Below are positions 43,552 through 54,600 of a stretch of 64,000 bases of DNA, in pieces (position 1 is the stretch's first letter; each line of letters starts with the position of its first letter). Source of the DNA: Turritopsis dohrnii (Eukaryota > Cnidaria > Hydrozoa > Anthoathecata > Oceaniidae); the NCBI GenBank assembly GCA_027922465.2, contig BQMF02000138.1, positions 124,001-188,000 on the forward strand, written 5' to 3'. The notes beneath the pieces were generated by a model. It was not told the DNA's origin. It saw only the letters and a list, made by a program, of their open reading frames with translations, and did no database searches. The position numbers and the translations under genes were made by a program.

Positions 43552-43778
43552 ATATGTTGGTAGACTTGAGGTTTCTATTAGTTGCCGACGTCAAGATCAT
43601 CTGATTTAAAAACACCAATGATCAAGTTCTCCTCAATGTGACCAAGCGTCTTTGCACGCCATGTTTATTATTATTATTATTTTATTATTTAATTGAGTTT
43701 TTTTCCTTGCAAGGATGTAGACAACCATACTAGGCAAGGAGTTACAAAAGAAAAAAAATAGAGAGAAGGAAACAATTT

Positions 43779-43870
43779 CCAGCGGGAAAAATCGTCAAAA
43801 GTCACTACGATGAAGAGCATTTTTACTGAAATAGCGTGTATACTTCTATAGAAATGCACTCCTTCACAGT
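43779..43870. mobile_element. Palindromic MITE, copy 7 (truncated right)
   Basis: CCAGCGGGAAAAATCGTC to TATAGAAATGCACTCCTTCACAG; the right arm stops short. Confidence 0.75.
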
Positions 43871-44185
43871 ATATAGCGGCCTATAGCCCCTCACTTCTGC
43901 CAAAAAAAAAGAAACGAAATAAAAAAGATAAAAATAAAAAGGAGGAAGTGAGAGAAGAAAGGAAAGTAATTTTATTGTATACTCGCCAACTACGACGAGC
44001 CTACGGAAAGTAATTTTATTGTTTACTCGCCAACTACGACGAGCCTTACGGAAAGGTTAAACAATCTTTCTTTGCTACGTGTACATAAAGATCTGACAGA
44101 TAAACTTGATTTGGATGAAGTTGGTAGAGAGTTTGTGTCCGCTCGAAAGAATCGCTCAAAATACTTTGGACAATTTGAATTCTTA

Positions 44186-44737
44186 TTATCGGCCCTTATT
44201 ACGCCGGCCCTAATTACGCCAGAGGCCATTTATGGCCTTACGCCAATTAGGGCCGTGTATAACGCCAAGGAGAAGGGATGGAATTTTCTTTTCAATATGA
44301 ACAGAAGAAAAAGTATGCTAAACTAATCGTTAATTAGTGTATACAGCTTTGACTTTTTTTTACTTTTTCGTAATGGTGTACGATAATTTTTTGAGTGATT
44401 TACCCCTCGGTAGAAGAAACTAAAAGTGACACTGCATTTGTTTAGTTTTCTCATTTCTTTTGTTTTTAAAAGTTTTTGTTTATATTCTACACAAGTGAAA
44501 CAGTTGAAGTTATACATCATGTCGTCAATTCAATACTTTAACCTCTCCACCTCCACGCTTTTTGAACCAATATTGGCCGTAAATATTCGAAAAAATCGAA
44601 ACAAAAATTAACGCCGCTTTTTAGTCGAAAATTCAAAATTTTGGCCCCTTTAACGCCGGCCCTTTTTACGCCGGTCTTTATTACGCCAAAGGCCAAAAAA
44701 TAACGCCAATAAGGGCCGGTGTAATAAGGGCTGATAA
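44186..44737. mobile_element. 552-bp TIR element with GGCCCTTATTACGCC ends
   Basis: TTATCGGCCCTTATTACGCC on the left and, inverted, TTATCAGCCCTTATTACACC on the right agree at 24 of 26 bases. Within each arm, GGCC/ACGCC motifs repeat and pair locally (AGAGGCCATTTATGGCC). No transposase is encoded. The family is not clear to me. Confidence 0.75.
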
Positions 44738-47063
44738 GGTATGTTTAGATTTTTCATATTTTCGGTGGATTTCAGAACTTTACACAGAAATCTTATCCTT
44801 CTTTTCATCATCTAAAATCAATAGAATTATAGAATTTTTAGAATTTATAGAATTTTTCTATAACTGTAAAACCATATTCTAAATCTTCCCATATGAGTCT
44901 TGAACATGTAACAAATATTATTTACTTATTGATTTAATTTCGTTGTTATATATTCTTGGTGCTAAATAGTATAAAGACACTGAACTTCTTTGATTTTTCA
45001 TAAATATAATAGCTTCATAACAATTGGATTTAGGTCACTTTTAAGCCAAAGTACCATAATTTCAAAACATTCCTAGGCCCGTCTCCCAACCATGGTGGGG
45101 CTTCCTTAGTCACTATATAATTTACCCCTCTTACTTTCAAAACTAATTCGCCAGCCCTGATGAAACTATCCTGATAGAATTTACGTGAAGCAACAGTGGA
45201 TGAGACTTAGAAGGAAGACGAGAATTCCACTTAAACGATTTCAAGGGAAGCATGAGTACTGAAGTGACGGTGAAAATACTTAGAGAAGAGAGAGAGAGAA
45301 GCTACAAAGCGACGATGAGGCAGAGAATGGAGTTGCGCAGAGAGCTCAGGTCAAACAAGATTATCAATACGCTTCTGAATTCTGTTAAACAAGGAAAGAG
45401 TTGATATGACAACAGTACTCCATGGCCGAATAACAGACCTACAAACGCGAAGAATGGCCTCATTAGCATGGGATGCATGAGCACGAAATCGAGAATCTTT
45501 GCGAACTGGATCGTTGATTCATAATGTCTACTGTCATCTGGAGATCGTTAAAATGTACGCCTTAACATCAGCAATCGATGAGAGTGAGCCCAGCGGGCAA
45601 AATTATCCAAAGACCATTGCGATGAAGGGTATTTTTATAAAATAGTGTTTATATTTCTATAGAAATGCACTCCTGCGTAGTGATTTTTCAATCATTGTTA
45701 AAGAATAACAATCTTGTTTTGCCGGATTTGAAACTGCTAGTAGAACAAATTGACCAATGGATAAAGGGAAAGTCCATTTCAAGTAGGCCCCTTTTAATAA
45801 GCCTTTTAATCATGTTGTTTTTACCTTTTGTTTTTAGTCCTTGTATTATTTAAAGATACTCGTTTAAATTTTTCCACAAATTAATAACCCCTCACTCTCG
45901 AAAAAGCCTCTTGGCAAATACCCCCCTGGGAACTTAATCGAACTTAATCGATTATTTACGGCATAATGAACTAAAACCGGGGGTGCCACTAAAGAGAACG
46001 GCTATTGGGAAGAGAATATGTAAAAAATTACTGTTTATATAACGCCTTGTAAGTCAGTCTAGAAGAATGAGACATCACCAAATCTAATCCACAAACATTT
46101 TCGACAGATGGTTAGATGAACTGATAGCAGACTGAAATAGTTTTAGTGTGTTTTCTTCAAAGACGTGTGTTGAAGTTTCATGACAGTGTTATCCTTTTCA
46201 TTATCAACTTCGGTTCCAGGATCTTTTTACTGTTCAATATATGGCCCCTTTGGTTCGAGGTTGATCCATCTACGACTGCTATGGTCTTAACTTTTTAGAG
46301 ATCTTCAACTGTAGAAATGCATGCCAGGGTTGATGTGTGCTGATGGAAATCCCAGAGACGGATACAGATATATGTCAAATTTTGTGGAAGAGTAAACTAT
46401 CACGAATTTTCTTGCCACTCTCAATTATTGTTTAGATATATCACGTTTTTCTTTTCTTTCCTTAATAACTTAACTCTCCTCCAGAAAGTTTGATTATGTT
46501 CTAAATCCGCCTATGGATCTCTCATTAGACTTTTACAACAGTTCGCTATAGATAAATATCAAAATCGGACATAACCATCGGAAATTGCCCACTTATTTTC
46601 GTGTCTTTTTTTAAAGATATCTGAAAACGAGGTACACCATAGTGATTTCGATAAAAAAAAAGGCATCTTGAAAGAAGACAAAGTCGACAACCCCCGCTCT
46701 ACAGTCTCATAACTGTTTTAAAAGATGCAGATGTTTTTGATAATCTGCTAATAAACTCATACCTACCTCACGTTTCATTCATGAAAACATATGCTCCAGT
46801 AATCCAGCTGAAAATTTTTTTTTGCAAACTTGTTACTGGTGTCTCTAAATGAAAAAAAAGGAAACTTTCAAGATGGTGACAAAGAGATCTAGTAACAAGA
46901 CTGCTAGGCCTGCTTCATTTAAGGAGGAAACAATAAACATCTTGCTGACTCAGCAGAATAATAGTTACTTAAAGCGTATGAAGTTTGTGTCCGTGTGATA
47001 GTTACTTCGTGTGAACGACACCATTGAAACAAGACAAGAAAGTTATTACCTATACTGTTTATC
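44738..47063. other. Spacer upstream of the GPCR gene
   Basis: No gene recognised. It holds MITE copy 8 (45589-45695) and, at 45890-45965, a worn repeat end (CTCTCGAAAAAGCC, GAACTTAATCG twice). The GPCR promoter is presumably in its last part; nothing specific is seen. Confidence 0.4.
45589..45695. mobile_element. Palindromic MITE, copy 8
   Basis: CCCAGCGGGCAAAATTATCC on the left, TTTCTATAGAAATGCACTCC at the centre, right arm decayed. Confidence 0.8.
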
Positions 47064-48047
47064 ATGAGACCGGTGGATTTATTTTTGCAAGGTTTTTCCT
47101 TGGTGATCATCGTAGTTATCTTGATGACTAATACCTTTGAAATATACATGGTTGTTCAACAAAGGAGAAAGCCAGCCTCCATCATATATGTTGTCAATAT
47201 GGCTGTTGTTAACAACTTGATGAGTTTTACACATGCATTGCTTATGTTTGGAATATCGAGTCTTAAAACATTGGAAGCCATTATCGAATTACGAAACTCC
47301 TCAGTCATACAATATTTTCTTTTTCTTCACCTTCTTTCGACCGTTCTTATCGTAAGAGATAAATCTGCTGCAGTCAAACAACCCTTCATGTATCGCCTCA
47401 TTAAAAATAAAGCTGCGTATTTCAAAGTATTCTTAACATGGCTGCTAACGGCTATTCTGACCCTCAGCAACTATTATTTGACTCTTATGGCAAATGCTCA
47501 TAATATTCTCCTCCCTTTTGTTATTTATGCTACTCAGTGTATTGTAGTAATGTCATATTATGACTTGTGTTTGAATCTGTGGAGGAGTATCGATAAAAAC
47601 CATCGCAGCCAATCAAATAGGAGTTCTGTTGTTTCTCCAAAAACGTTTCAAGCAAGCAAGAAAAGAGATGAAGAGGCTACAACTGTAAACACGACAAGAA
47701 CTGAAGCTAGTGTTTGTCGACGATTTGAAGCAACCATGGATGAAGTGTCGACAAAAACTGACAATTACCAAGGTCTCAAAACACAATTTGCATCTTCGCA
47801 TCACTCCTTAAAAGATCGTAACAAAAAACGAGCGATTGTTTACATTGTGGCCAACTTCGTAATCTTTACAATCAGCTGGCAACCATTGGCTGTAGAAAAT
47901 ACAATATCGCTGTTTGGTTACAGTACCAATATTCAAGTCAAGTTCGCTGTATATATGATTGCTCTTACTAGTGCAGCGATTTTGCCTTTATGCGATGTCT
48001 TACATAGAAAATCCACCAGCCGTACTAATGTTATAGCGATAAACTAA
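47064..48047 (+). CDS. Rhodopsin-like (class A) GPCR, single exon
   Basis: 327 residues with seven hydrophobic segments: about 8-30, 38-64, 82-106, 121-142, 150-172, 252-275 and 287-309. Class A marks are present but altered. TM2 reads VNMAVVNNLMSF where LAVAD is usual. After TM3, DKSAAVKQPFMYR stands in the place of DRYxAVxxPxxYR. TM6 has FTISWQPLA for CWxP. TM7 ends AAILPLCDVLHRK for NPxxY. The long third intracellular loop (about 175-250) is Ser/Thr/Lys-rich. ATG 47064 was chosen because it sits just before TM1; the N-terminus is very short. An intronless orphan receptor of this kind is common in cnidarians; ligand unknown. Confidence 0.75.
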   Translation: MRPVDLFLQGFSLVIIVVILMTNTFEIYMVVQQRRKPASIIYVVNMAVVNNLMSFTHALLMFGISSLKTLEAIIELRNSSVIQYFLFLHLLSTVLIVRDKSAAVKQPFMYRLIKNKAAYFKVFLTWLLTAILTLSNYYLTLMANAHNILLPFVIYATQCIVVMSYYDLCLNLWRSIDKNHRSQSNRSSVVSPKTFQASKKRDEEATTVNTTRTEASVCRRFEATMDEVSTKTDNYQGLKTQFASSHHSLKDRNKKRAIVYIVANFVIFTISWQPLAVENTISLFGYSTNIQVKFAVYMIALTSAAILPLCDVLHRKSTSRTNVIAIN

Positions 48048-48770
48048 CTCTTAGAAATAGTTTTTGTCCTGGTGAATGTATTTCGGCTTTTCGAAAAAAA
48101 TAATTTTTTGTTACCGTGGAATAAAAGACTTGATGTTTTCTTCCCCTGTTCCTTAATAATGACGATTGGTGTTTCAAACATATGTGTTCCTTCTAGCAAC
48201 GATAGTCAAGCTGAAAATCTTAGTGGTACAGTCTTGTCTCGAACTCCCAATGGACCGAGACTGACAGGACCAAGGTTATTGCTATAGATATGGAGATAAC
48301 CAGAGTCAACTGTACTTTGAATTTTTTGAGGTTCAAATAATAAGAACTAGCCAGCGTCAGGTCAGATTTTACTGGTTCTTATATAAAAAAAAGCGTGCAC
48401 TAGTAAATTTTGGAAAATAATAGATTTGTTAAAATAGGTACTACTATATGAGTAAACCCAAATTATTGGATAGAAATAACGAAAATAATACCTTTGCAGC
48501 GATGGTGGATTTGGCATGGTGGCTAAGCTGCGCTGGATTATACTCTACTCCGATGAACCCACTAGAACCCATTGGTATATCGGTTGAGAATGGGAATTGT
48601 GTCATAAAATTTTTTTCCCCGTTAGTCCATCATCTAATGCTACATTTCGAGTATTCAAGTAGCATTGAAATTTGACACTTGTATGTTTTCTTGATATGAT
48701 AATAAAAGGTTAGAAAAATTACGATCAGAACATCTTCCCATATGACAGAATATTTTTTTTTTTAAAAAAA
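48048..48770. other. Spacer between GPCR and dioxygenase genes
   Basis: Contains the MITE at 48229-48312. A 75-codon frame at 48448-48675 shows no motif; it might be 5' UTR or an upstream exon of the dioxygenase gene, but I cannot support this. Confidence 0.3.
48229..48312. mobile_element. Pogo-like MITE, 84 bp
   Basis: CAGTCTTGTCTCGAACTC and, inverted, CAGTTGACTCTGGTTATC lie between TA at 48227 and TA at 48313; the smallest member of the family. Confidence 0.65.
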
Positions 48771-50008
48771 ATGTATTTAAAATTTTTGACAGACGAACAG
48801 AAAAACTTTTACGATACAAATGGATATGTGTTACTTACGAATGTTTTCACTGTGCAAGAAATTATGGAGATAACAGCTGAATATGAAAATTTATTTGAGG
48901 TAGATTAGACTTATTTGCTTATTTACTAATTTATTTTGTTTCAATGCCTTGACGTTGAAATGATGACAGGAAAATAACAGCTAAAAATTTAAAAGGAATT
49001 TATTTTTGAAGAGAAAAATCAAAGAAAATGCTCAAATGCAAACGATCTGGGGTGGAAGTTGGAAAGCTAATATCGATAAGAATGCGCATGTCCAATCAAT
49101 CCACAACCTTCAGGTGAGAAGCTACCAACATTTTTGTACCGTTTATTGACATCATCACCCAGTTCAAGCAACACCTGGCAAAGGCGAATTGGTGACGGTG
49201 ACATATACGATAGAAAAAAAGTTGAACTTTTTTCAAATTTTGTCGAAGAGAAATATTTCACAGGAAAAATCAATTTGTGCCTACTGCGCATGCTCACTTC
49301 CCATTTCGATCGAAATATTTCGCATTTCGCTCATTTTTTTTTTTTTTTTTTAGTGGAAACGGGCCTTAAAAAATTACTCCTGGTCATGCAAACGTAATCT
49401 CTCACTAACAAGTGAAATTCTGCTTTTTCCTTATGTTCCATGTAGATCTTTCGAACCCACATACGCCTTTCACTTCCTCTTAACGGATTTTCTTTTAATA
49501 AGTTTTAATGTTGATAATTTCTTTTTTATTAGTAACAGTTTCTTTAATTTATTCATCTTCTTTGTTTACAACCAGCCATGAAAACAGTAATTCGAGCGCC
49601 AAAGTTTTGTTTGTGTAAATCAGTGAGGCGATTTTTTTGCCGCTAAAAGTTCGCTTCTCGCGAAACATTCGCTGTGTGTAAATCCGCCTTAAGATGATAG
49701 ATTTGTTGATATGTTGTGAAAAATTCAAAATAAGAACAATTAAAGTTGTCAATAAAACTTGAACTCGAGTTGAGGTTCATATTGAATTATTGATATCGAA
49801 GGAACTCATTGTGTTTTTTTTGTTGTGAAAACTCCCTAGGGATCCATTTCATGAATCATAATACACCTTTCCCAATTTTCTGTTTAAACAGCATGTTTTG
49901 CTATAGTTAGTACATGCCAACCTCGTTTCCACATATTTTATTGTTTCACCGATTGTATGACGTCATCTCAAACTCCCTCAAAGATATTTTAAAACAATGT
50001 TGACCATG

Positions 50009-50042
<34 letters not shown>

Positions 50043-51465
50043 CAGGACAGCGGGATTGACTGGGCTTTGCAAACAATACATTAACTAGATATAAAAATTA
50101 TATGATTAAACATTTGGACAATAGTATAAAAATTATAAATATAAATATCTTTTCGATTATCAATGTACTCGATGTAGACCTTGAAATGAAGTTAAAACTA
50201 CATCGACGCAGTAAGTCAAAAACAAGGTGTTTAAACACAGTGTTTAGACACGGTGTTTAAACAGAAATTTGGGAGAGGTATATCGCCAAACTCGAACTTT
50301 GAAAAGGCAAGAGACCCTGGGTTCGAGGTTGGTATATCGCATATATTAAGCTTCCTGAATTGAAATTTGTTGAAAAATCGCTGCGGAGGAGTACATTTAC
50401 TCCTCCTCCTCCTCGTACATTGGAGTACATTGGCGCCGAAGTATAACGGTTATCACTCTTCGATTCATGCGAGAGGTCGGGCTTCAATTCCCCTTAGCGG
50501 CGGCGATTCACTATGGGCGAGTGAATGTACCCACAGCACCGAGTCGACCCATGCCATGTGAGGGAAATTGGATAGATGATACATCGGGTGTTGCAGGAGG
50601 TCATCCAGGAGAGTACAGGCCCTTGTGATTTAACGATGGAAGGCCTAAAACCCATTTCAATGTTTCAATTTCTTCTCTCTCAATATTTTCTTTTAGAATC
50701 ACTCCGCCATTTTCACCAAAACGTTGCTGCACAAAAATCTGCTTGATGCTGTTCAAGATATTACAGAGAGTGAAAATTTAGTTTTACATCACACAAAAGC
50801 GCACCTGAAACCTCCAAAAGATGGAGCGCCATTTCCGATGCATCAAGATTACCATTATTTCCCATACGAACAGCACTCCATGGTGGCAGTTTTTATTCAT
50901 TTAGATGACACGTGTCAGGATAATGGCGGTCTCGCTGTTTACCCAGCTTCTAACAGACTTGGACCCCTTCCTGATAAATGTTAGTTGTGTTTTGTTTCAT
51001 GAAACGTGTCTTGCTTTTGTGAGGCTGAAGAAGTAGCTTTTTTAAAAAATTATTCGAGTTTAGGTGATCAACCTGGTTTTCATTACGTCGACCAAACGCA
51101 ATTTCCAATTGGTGAAGCTAGCCCGGTAAACGCAAATAAAGGAGATGTTTTGATATTTTCGTACTTGTTGGTGCATGGAAGTTACCCTAACAAGTAAGCG
51201 TTAAACCAACTTCGTACTCAATTGACATTGTCATGTGTTCCACTCCTAAGCACTAAGTTTATTTAGATCAACAAGAACCCGGAAAATGTTTTATATACAA
51301 ATAGCATCTGCGGAGGATACACCAGCAGCAGATTTGCATATTTCACCAGGGAGAGGTCTTGTGTTGCGTGGCACGAACAAAAACGCGAACGCCGATTTGA
51401 ACAAACGAGCCGAATTGAAAAAAGACGAGACAAGCGAGCTTACAGAAGCAACTTTCGAAAATTGA
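48771..51465 (+). CDS. Phytanoyl-CoA dioxygenase (PhyH) family protein
   Basis: Five exons: 48771-48899, about 49012-49113, 50697-50979, 51064-51193, 51267-51465, giving 280 residues with phases that close. Fe(II)/2-oxoglutarate oxygenase marks: FPMHQDYHYF with the iron ligands His126 and Asp128, and LLVHGSYPNKSTRTRK with the distal His209 and, nine residues on, an arginine suited to bind 2-oxoglutarate. IHLDDTCQDNGGLAVYP is typical of the PhyH double-stranded beta-helix. No peroxisomal targeting signal is visible (C-terminus TFEN). Substrate unknown: PhyH members hydroxylate lipids, small molecules or halogenated compounds. The start is uncertain; ATG 48771 follows a T/A-rich tract and a CAG|ACG acceptor just inside it would allow an upstream exon. 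Confidence 0.85.
50418..50640 (+). mobile_element. tRNA-derived SINE in PhyH intron 2
   Basis: GAAGTATAACGGTTATCAC fits a polymerase III A box and GGTCGGGCTTCAATTCCCC a B box 30 bases on, in a tRNA-like head. A unique body follows (GTTGCAGGAGGTCATCCAGG). It ends only about 55 bp before the exon 3 acceptor of the dioxygenase gene. Its body differs from the SINE at 9935-10105, so two SINE families are present. Confidence 0.7.
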
Positions 51466-51610
51466 AGAGACATTTTGAGAATCAGTTCTTTCAGTATTAT
51501 ATATATATTACATTCCAAATTCTATAAATTATTGAACATATTACAAGAGTCTATATACACGTCACTATTCTTCGTGAGTATACCCACGATTACGCGACAC
51601 GTCAGACGGA
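51466..51610. other. Shared 3' region of two convergent genes
   Basis: Only 145 bp separate the stop codons of the PhyH gene (plus) and the radial-spoke gene (minus). Neither strand shows a clean AATAAA; AATAAT-like variants occur near 51525. Both 3' UTRs must be very short or overlap. Confidence 0.6.
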
Positions 51611-54600
51611 TTAATCGTCGTCATCGTCATCGAGATTTTCCATGTCTTCTGCCGCCTTCATCGCTTCTTCTTGTCGCTCCTTCAAAGCTTTCTCTTCTTC
51701 CACACTGGGATCGTCAACCTCTTGTATTTCTGGACCGTCAGGGAACTCTTCCAATGCACTGGGTGGGACGGGTGGCGCATAACATGTTGTCGAATATTTT
51801 TTACCCCATCCAATGTAAATATTCTCAAACAGTCTAAAATAAACAACAACATATATAAAGAGAATTTTGTGAACAGCCTAAAATACGTTTAAGTAATCAA
51901 CACTTATATCGACATAATATTCGATTACAAATCTTAAGGGCGGAGTAAAAGGAAGGGCGCAAAAAGAGAAGGGCGCAGCTGACAACAAAACAGAACACCA
52001 ATGCGTTTTTCTCTCTTCGCGTTCAAGATGGGAGATCCACTATTTGAAAACAATAACAATAATAATAAACAAGTACCCTACAAAAAAGACCTTTCCATTC
52101 CCAGTTCTGATGAAATATTTAACTTACCTTCCTTTTGCAAAAGCATAAGCTCCAGGCCACGTGTTCGATCTTGCTACAGCCACTGCATATTCTGGTAACA
52201 CTCTCGACGAAGCATAAGTGGACCACGGAGGAACACCTTCGCCATCTACGAGATAAGCAAAGCTATCAGGTTCTCTGCTGACTTTTCAGAATAAAATGCA
52301 TGTTTCCCAAAATTCATTTTTCTCTAATATATAACAAAACCCAGAAAAACCTATAAGCTCGGAATAATCTCGAATAATTTAAACTTCCTCAACCCAGTGG
52401 GTAAATGTGTTAAAAAACCTACTGCGAAAGAGTGCAATTCTATAGAAATGTATCGCTCTTCGACGCAGTGACCTTTGATGACTGTGATGATTTTCCCCAC
52501 TGTAAAGGCTTGCAAACACAAAATAATGAAGTTAAGAATCTCGTTCACATTTTAACTTGAGTTCCATAACCTCATCCCTTCTGTGTCTGGGGGGGGGATA
52601 AAACCTTGAACTGCTTTCGTTTCTTCGAGCTGAACGAACTTCGCGACTTTCGAAAGACCACCTGATTCAAACAATTTTAAAAAATTTATAACGTACTGTC
52701 ATCGTGCTGCACACTGGATAGCAGCTGTGGACCAGTTTCCGGAGAGATTTGTTCTTCATTTTCCATTTCGTCTTCGTCCAATTCATCTTCTTCGAAATCA
52801 TCTTCGGGTTTTTCGAACGGGTTGAACCACGTGCATCGTCCCTGAGGAAGGATGTGTTGAGTGTGGTGCACCCAATTACTCATCGAAGAGTCAACCAGCT
52901 CATGAAGCGACAAACCTTCGAATTCTGTATTTTCCATGTACGATTCGTGACCTGTAATAACATGTTTTGGTTTTAAGTTCGCACAACAAAAAATAAAACT
53001 CAAAATTCTCTTTCATACCCAGTGGACAAATTTGTTGAAAAATCACTGCGAAGGAGTGCATTTCTACAGAAGTATACACATTTTTTCAATAAAAATCTTA
53101 ATAACGAAATGTCAGAAATGTCAGAAATGCCAGAAAAAAATGAAGAAATGTACCTTCTTCGTCATCATCATCTTCTTCCTCATCAAACATGTAAAAGCCT
53201 GCAGGACTAATTTGTGTAGATGCAGATATTCGTGCAATTTGAGCACGAAGTAAATTCACTTCTTTCCCGGGAAAAGGAGGATATGACGTCACCTGTTAGA
53301 AAACAAAAAACAAAATGAAGAATGACATGTTGATAAAGCGATAAAAAATATCAACTTTTCAAGTTTTACCTCAGCATCCAATCGTCCTGTGAATATTTTT
53401 ATGATTTTTCTGGCTAGCGTTATTTCCTCTGGCGTTACATGCGGCAGCTTCACCCATGATTCACCGGCTAAATTAAAAACAATGAATGACATGATACGGG
53501 GAAGCGTTTGACCAACAGTTACTACCCAGTTGACAAAATCGTCAAAAAGACACTGCGTCGAAGAGCATCATTGAAATAGTGTGAACCTCCATAGAAATGT
53601 ACTCATCCACAGTGACTTTTCAACAAATTTGCCCACAGGGTCATGTCCTTAACATTCAGAATGGGAAAAAAATACATGCACTGGCATTCTGTTCAAGGTG
53701 AGTGGAAGTTTGAAAATTTGGGAGTTTTTAGCGGCCTACTGGTCTAACAAAAGAAATCTGTGCCAAATTTTACACCGAATGGAAAAAAACCTTTAGTTAC
53801 ACAGTATGCTGAATTTCAGATAAAATTGGTGAATTTCCTACATCACAACAAAAAACAAATCTGACTACCAAAACCCTTGGTAAAAAAAAAACAACGACAG
53901 AGAGCTGTTCATACAACTCAACTATTCAAAATGATTTAGATAAATTATTAGATAAACTGTTATACAAACCTCGATTACAAACAAAGTAGACTTTTTTATT
54001 AGTTCCAGTCCGATGTTCTTCTTTTGGGATTGTAGGTGGAGGTTTCCAAGTTGGTTTGGGGAAATCATCCTCTTCCTGGGGACCTCCATTATCTTCGTTA
54101 TTGTCTTCAACTTTTTCCTCCACTACTTCTTCTTCTTCACCCTAAAATGTTAAAATGTTGAGGCTGAGTCTACTTTTGAATTATTTTTGATCACAGAAAA
54201 TGTGTAATGGAATTTAGTTGTCCATGTCTTTCTAGTATCAGACTTTGGATCATTGCATTTAAAAACTTTAGAAAAGTTTAAGCCACCCCTTGACTTAGGA
54301 CTCACAAACGACAAGGTTCAGAGTGGAGTTTTTCCCCTAATTTCTCAGTAGTACATAATGTTCCATATTCATTATTAGTAATCACATTAATCCTAAGTTA
54401 TACTTGTAGATGAAATATACCATAGTATTTTTCCTCAACATGACCGAAGGAACTTTTCAGAAAAACTCCCTTTCTTTTTCAGGTTTTTTAGGTTTTCTAG
54501 ATTCACTCTTATTAACCCTGAGTCATTCTCTCTTGTTAGTAAATTATAAATTTTGAAACCAATGGGTTACAAAATCATACATTAAGATAGATGTCTCATA

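Noticed and set aside
47613..47804. Minus-strand frame inside the GPCR gene
   Set aside because: Antisense shadow of the receptor's third intracellular loop.
48448..48675. 75-codon plus-strand frame before the dioxygenase gene
   Set aside because: Composition is not clearly coding and no donor joins it in phase to the first recognised exon.
50045..50080. Extra exon of the dioxygenase gene after a poly-T tract (DSGIDWALQT)
   Set aside because: The same sequence is part of a dispersed repeat also seen near 10810, and the recognised exons join in phase without it.
52749..53003. Open frames on the plus strand opposite the radial-spoke exons
   Set aside because: They mirror conserved minus-strand coding exons and have no merit of their own.
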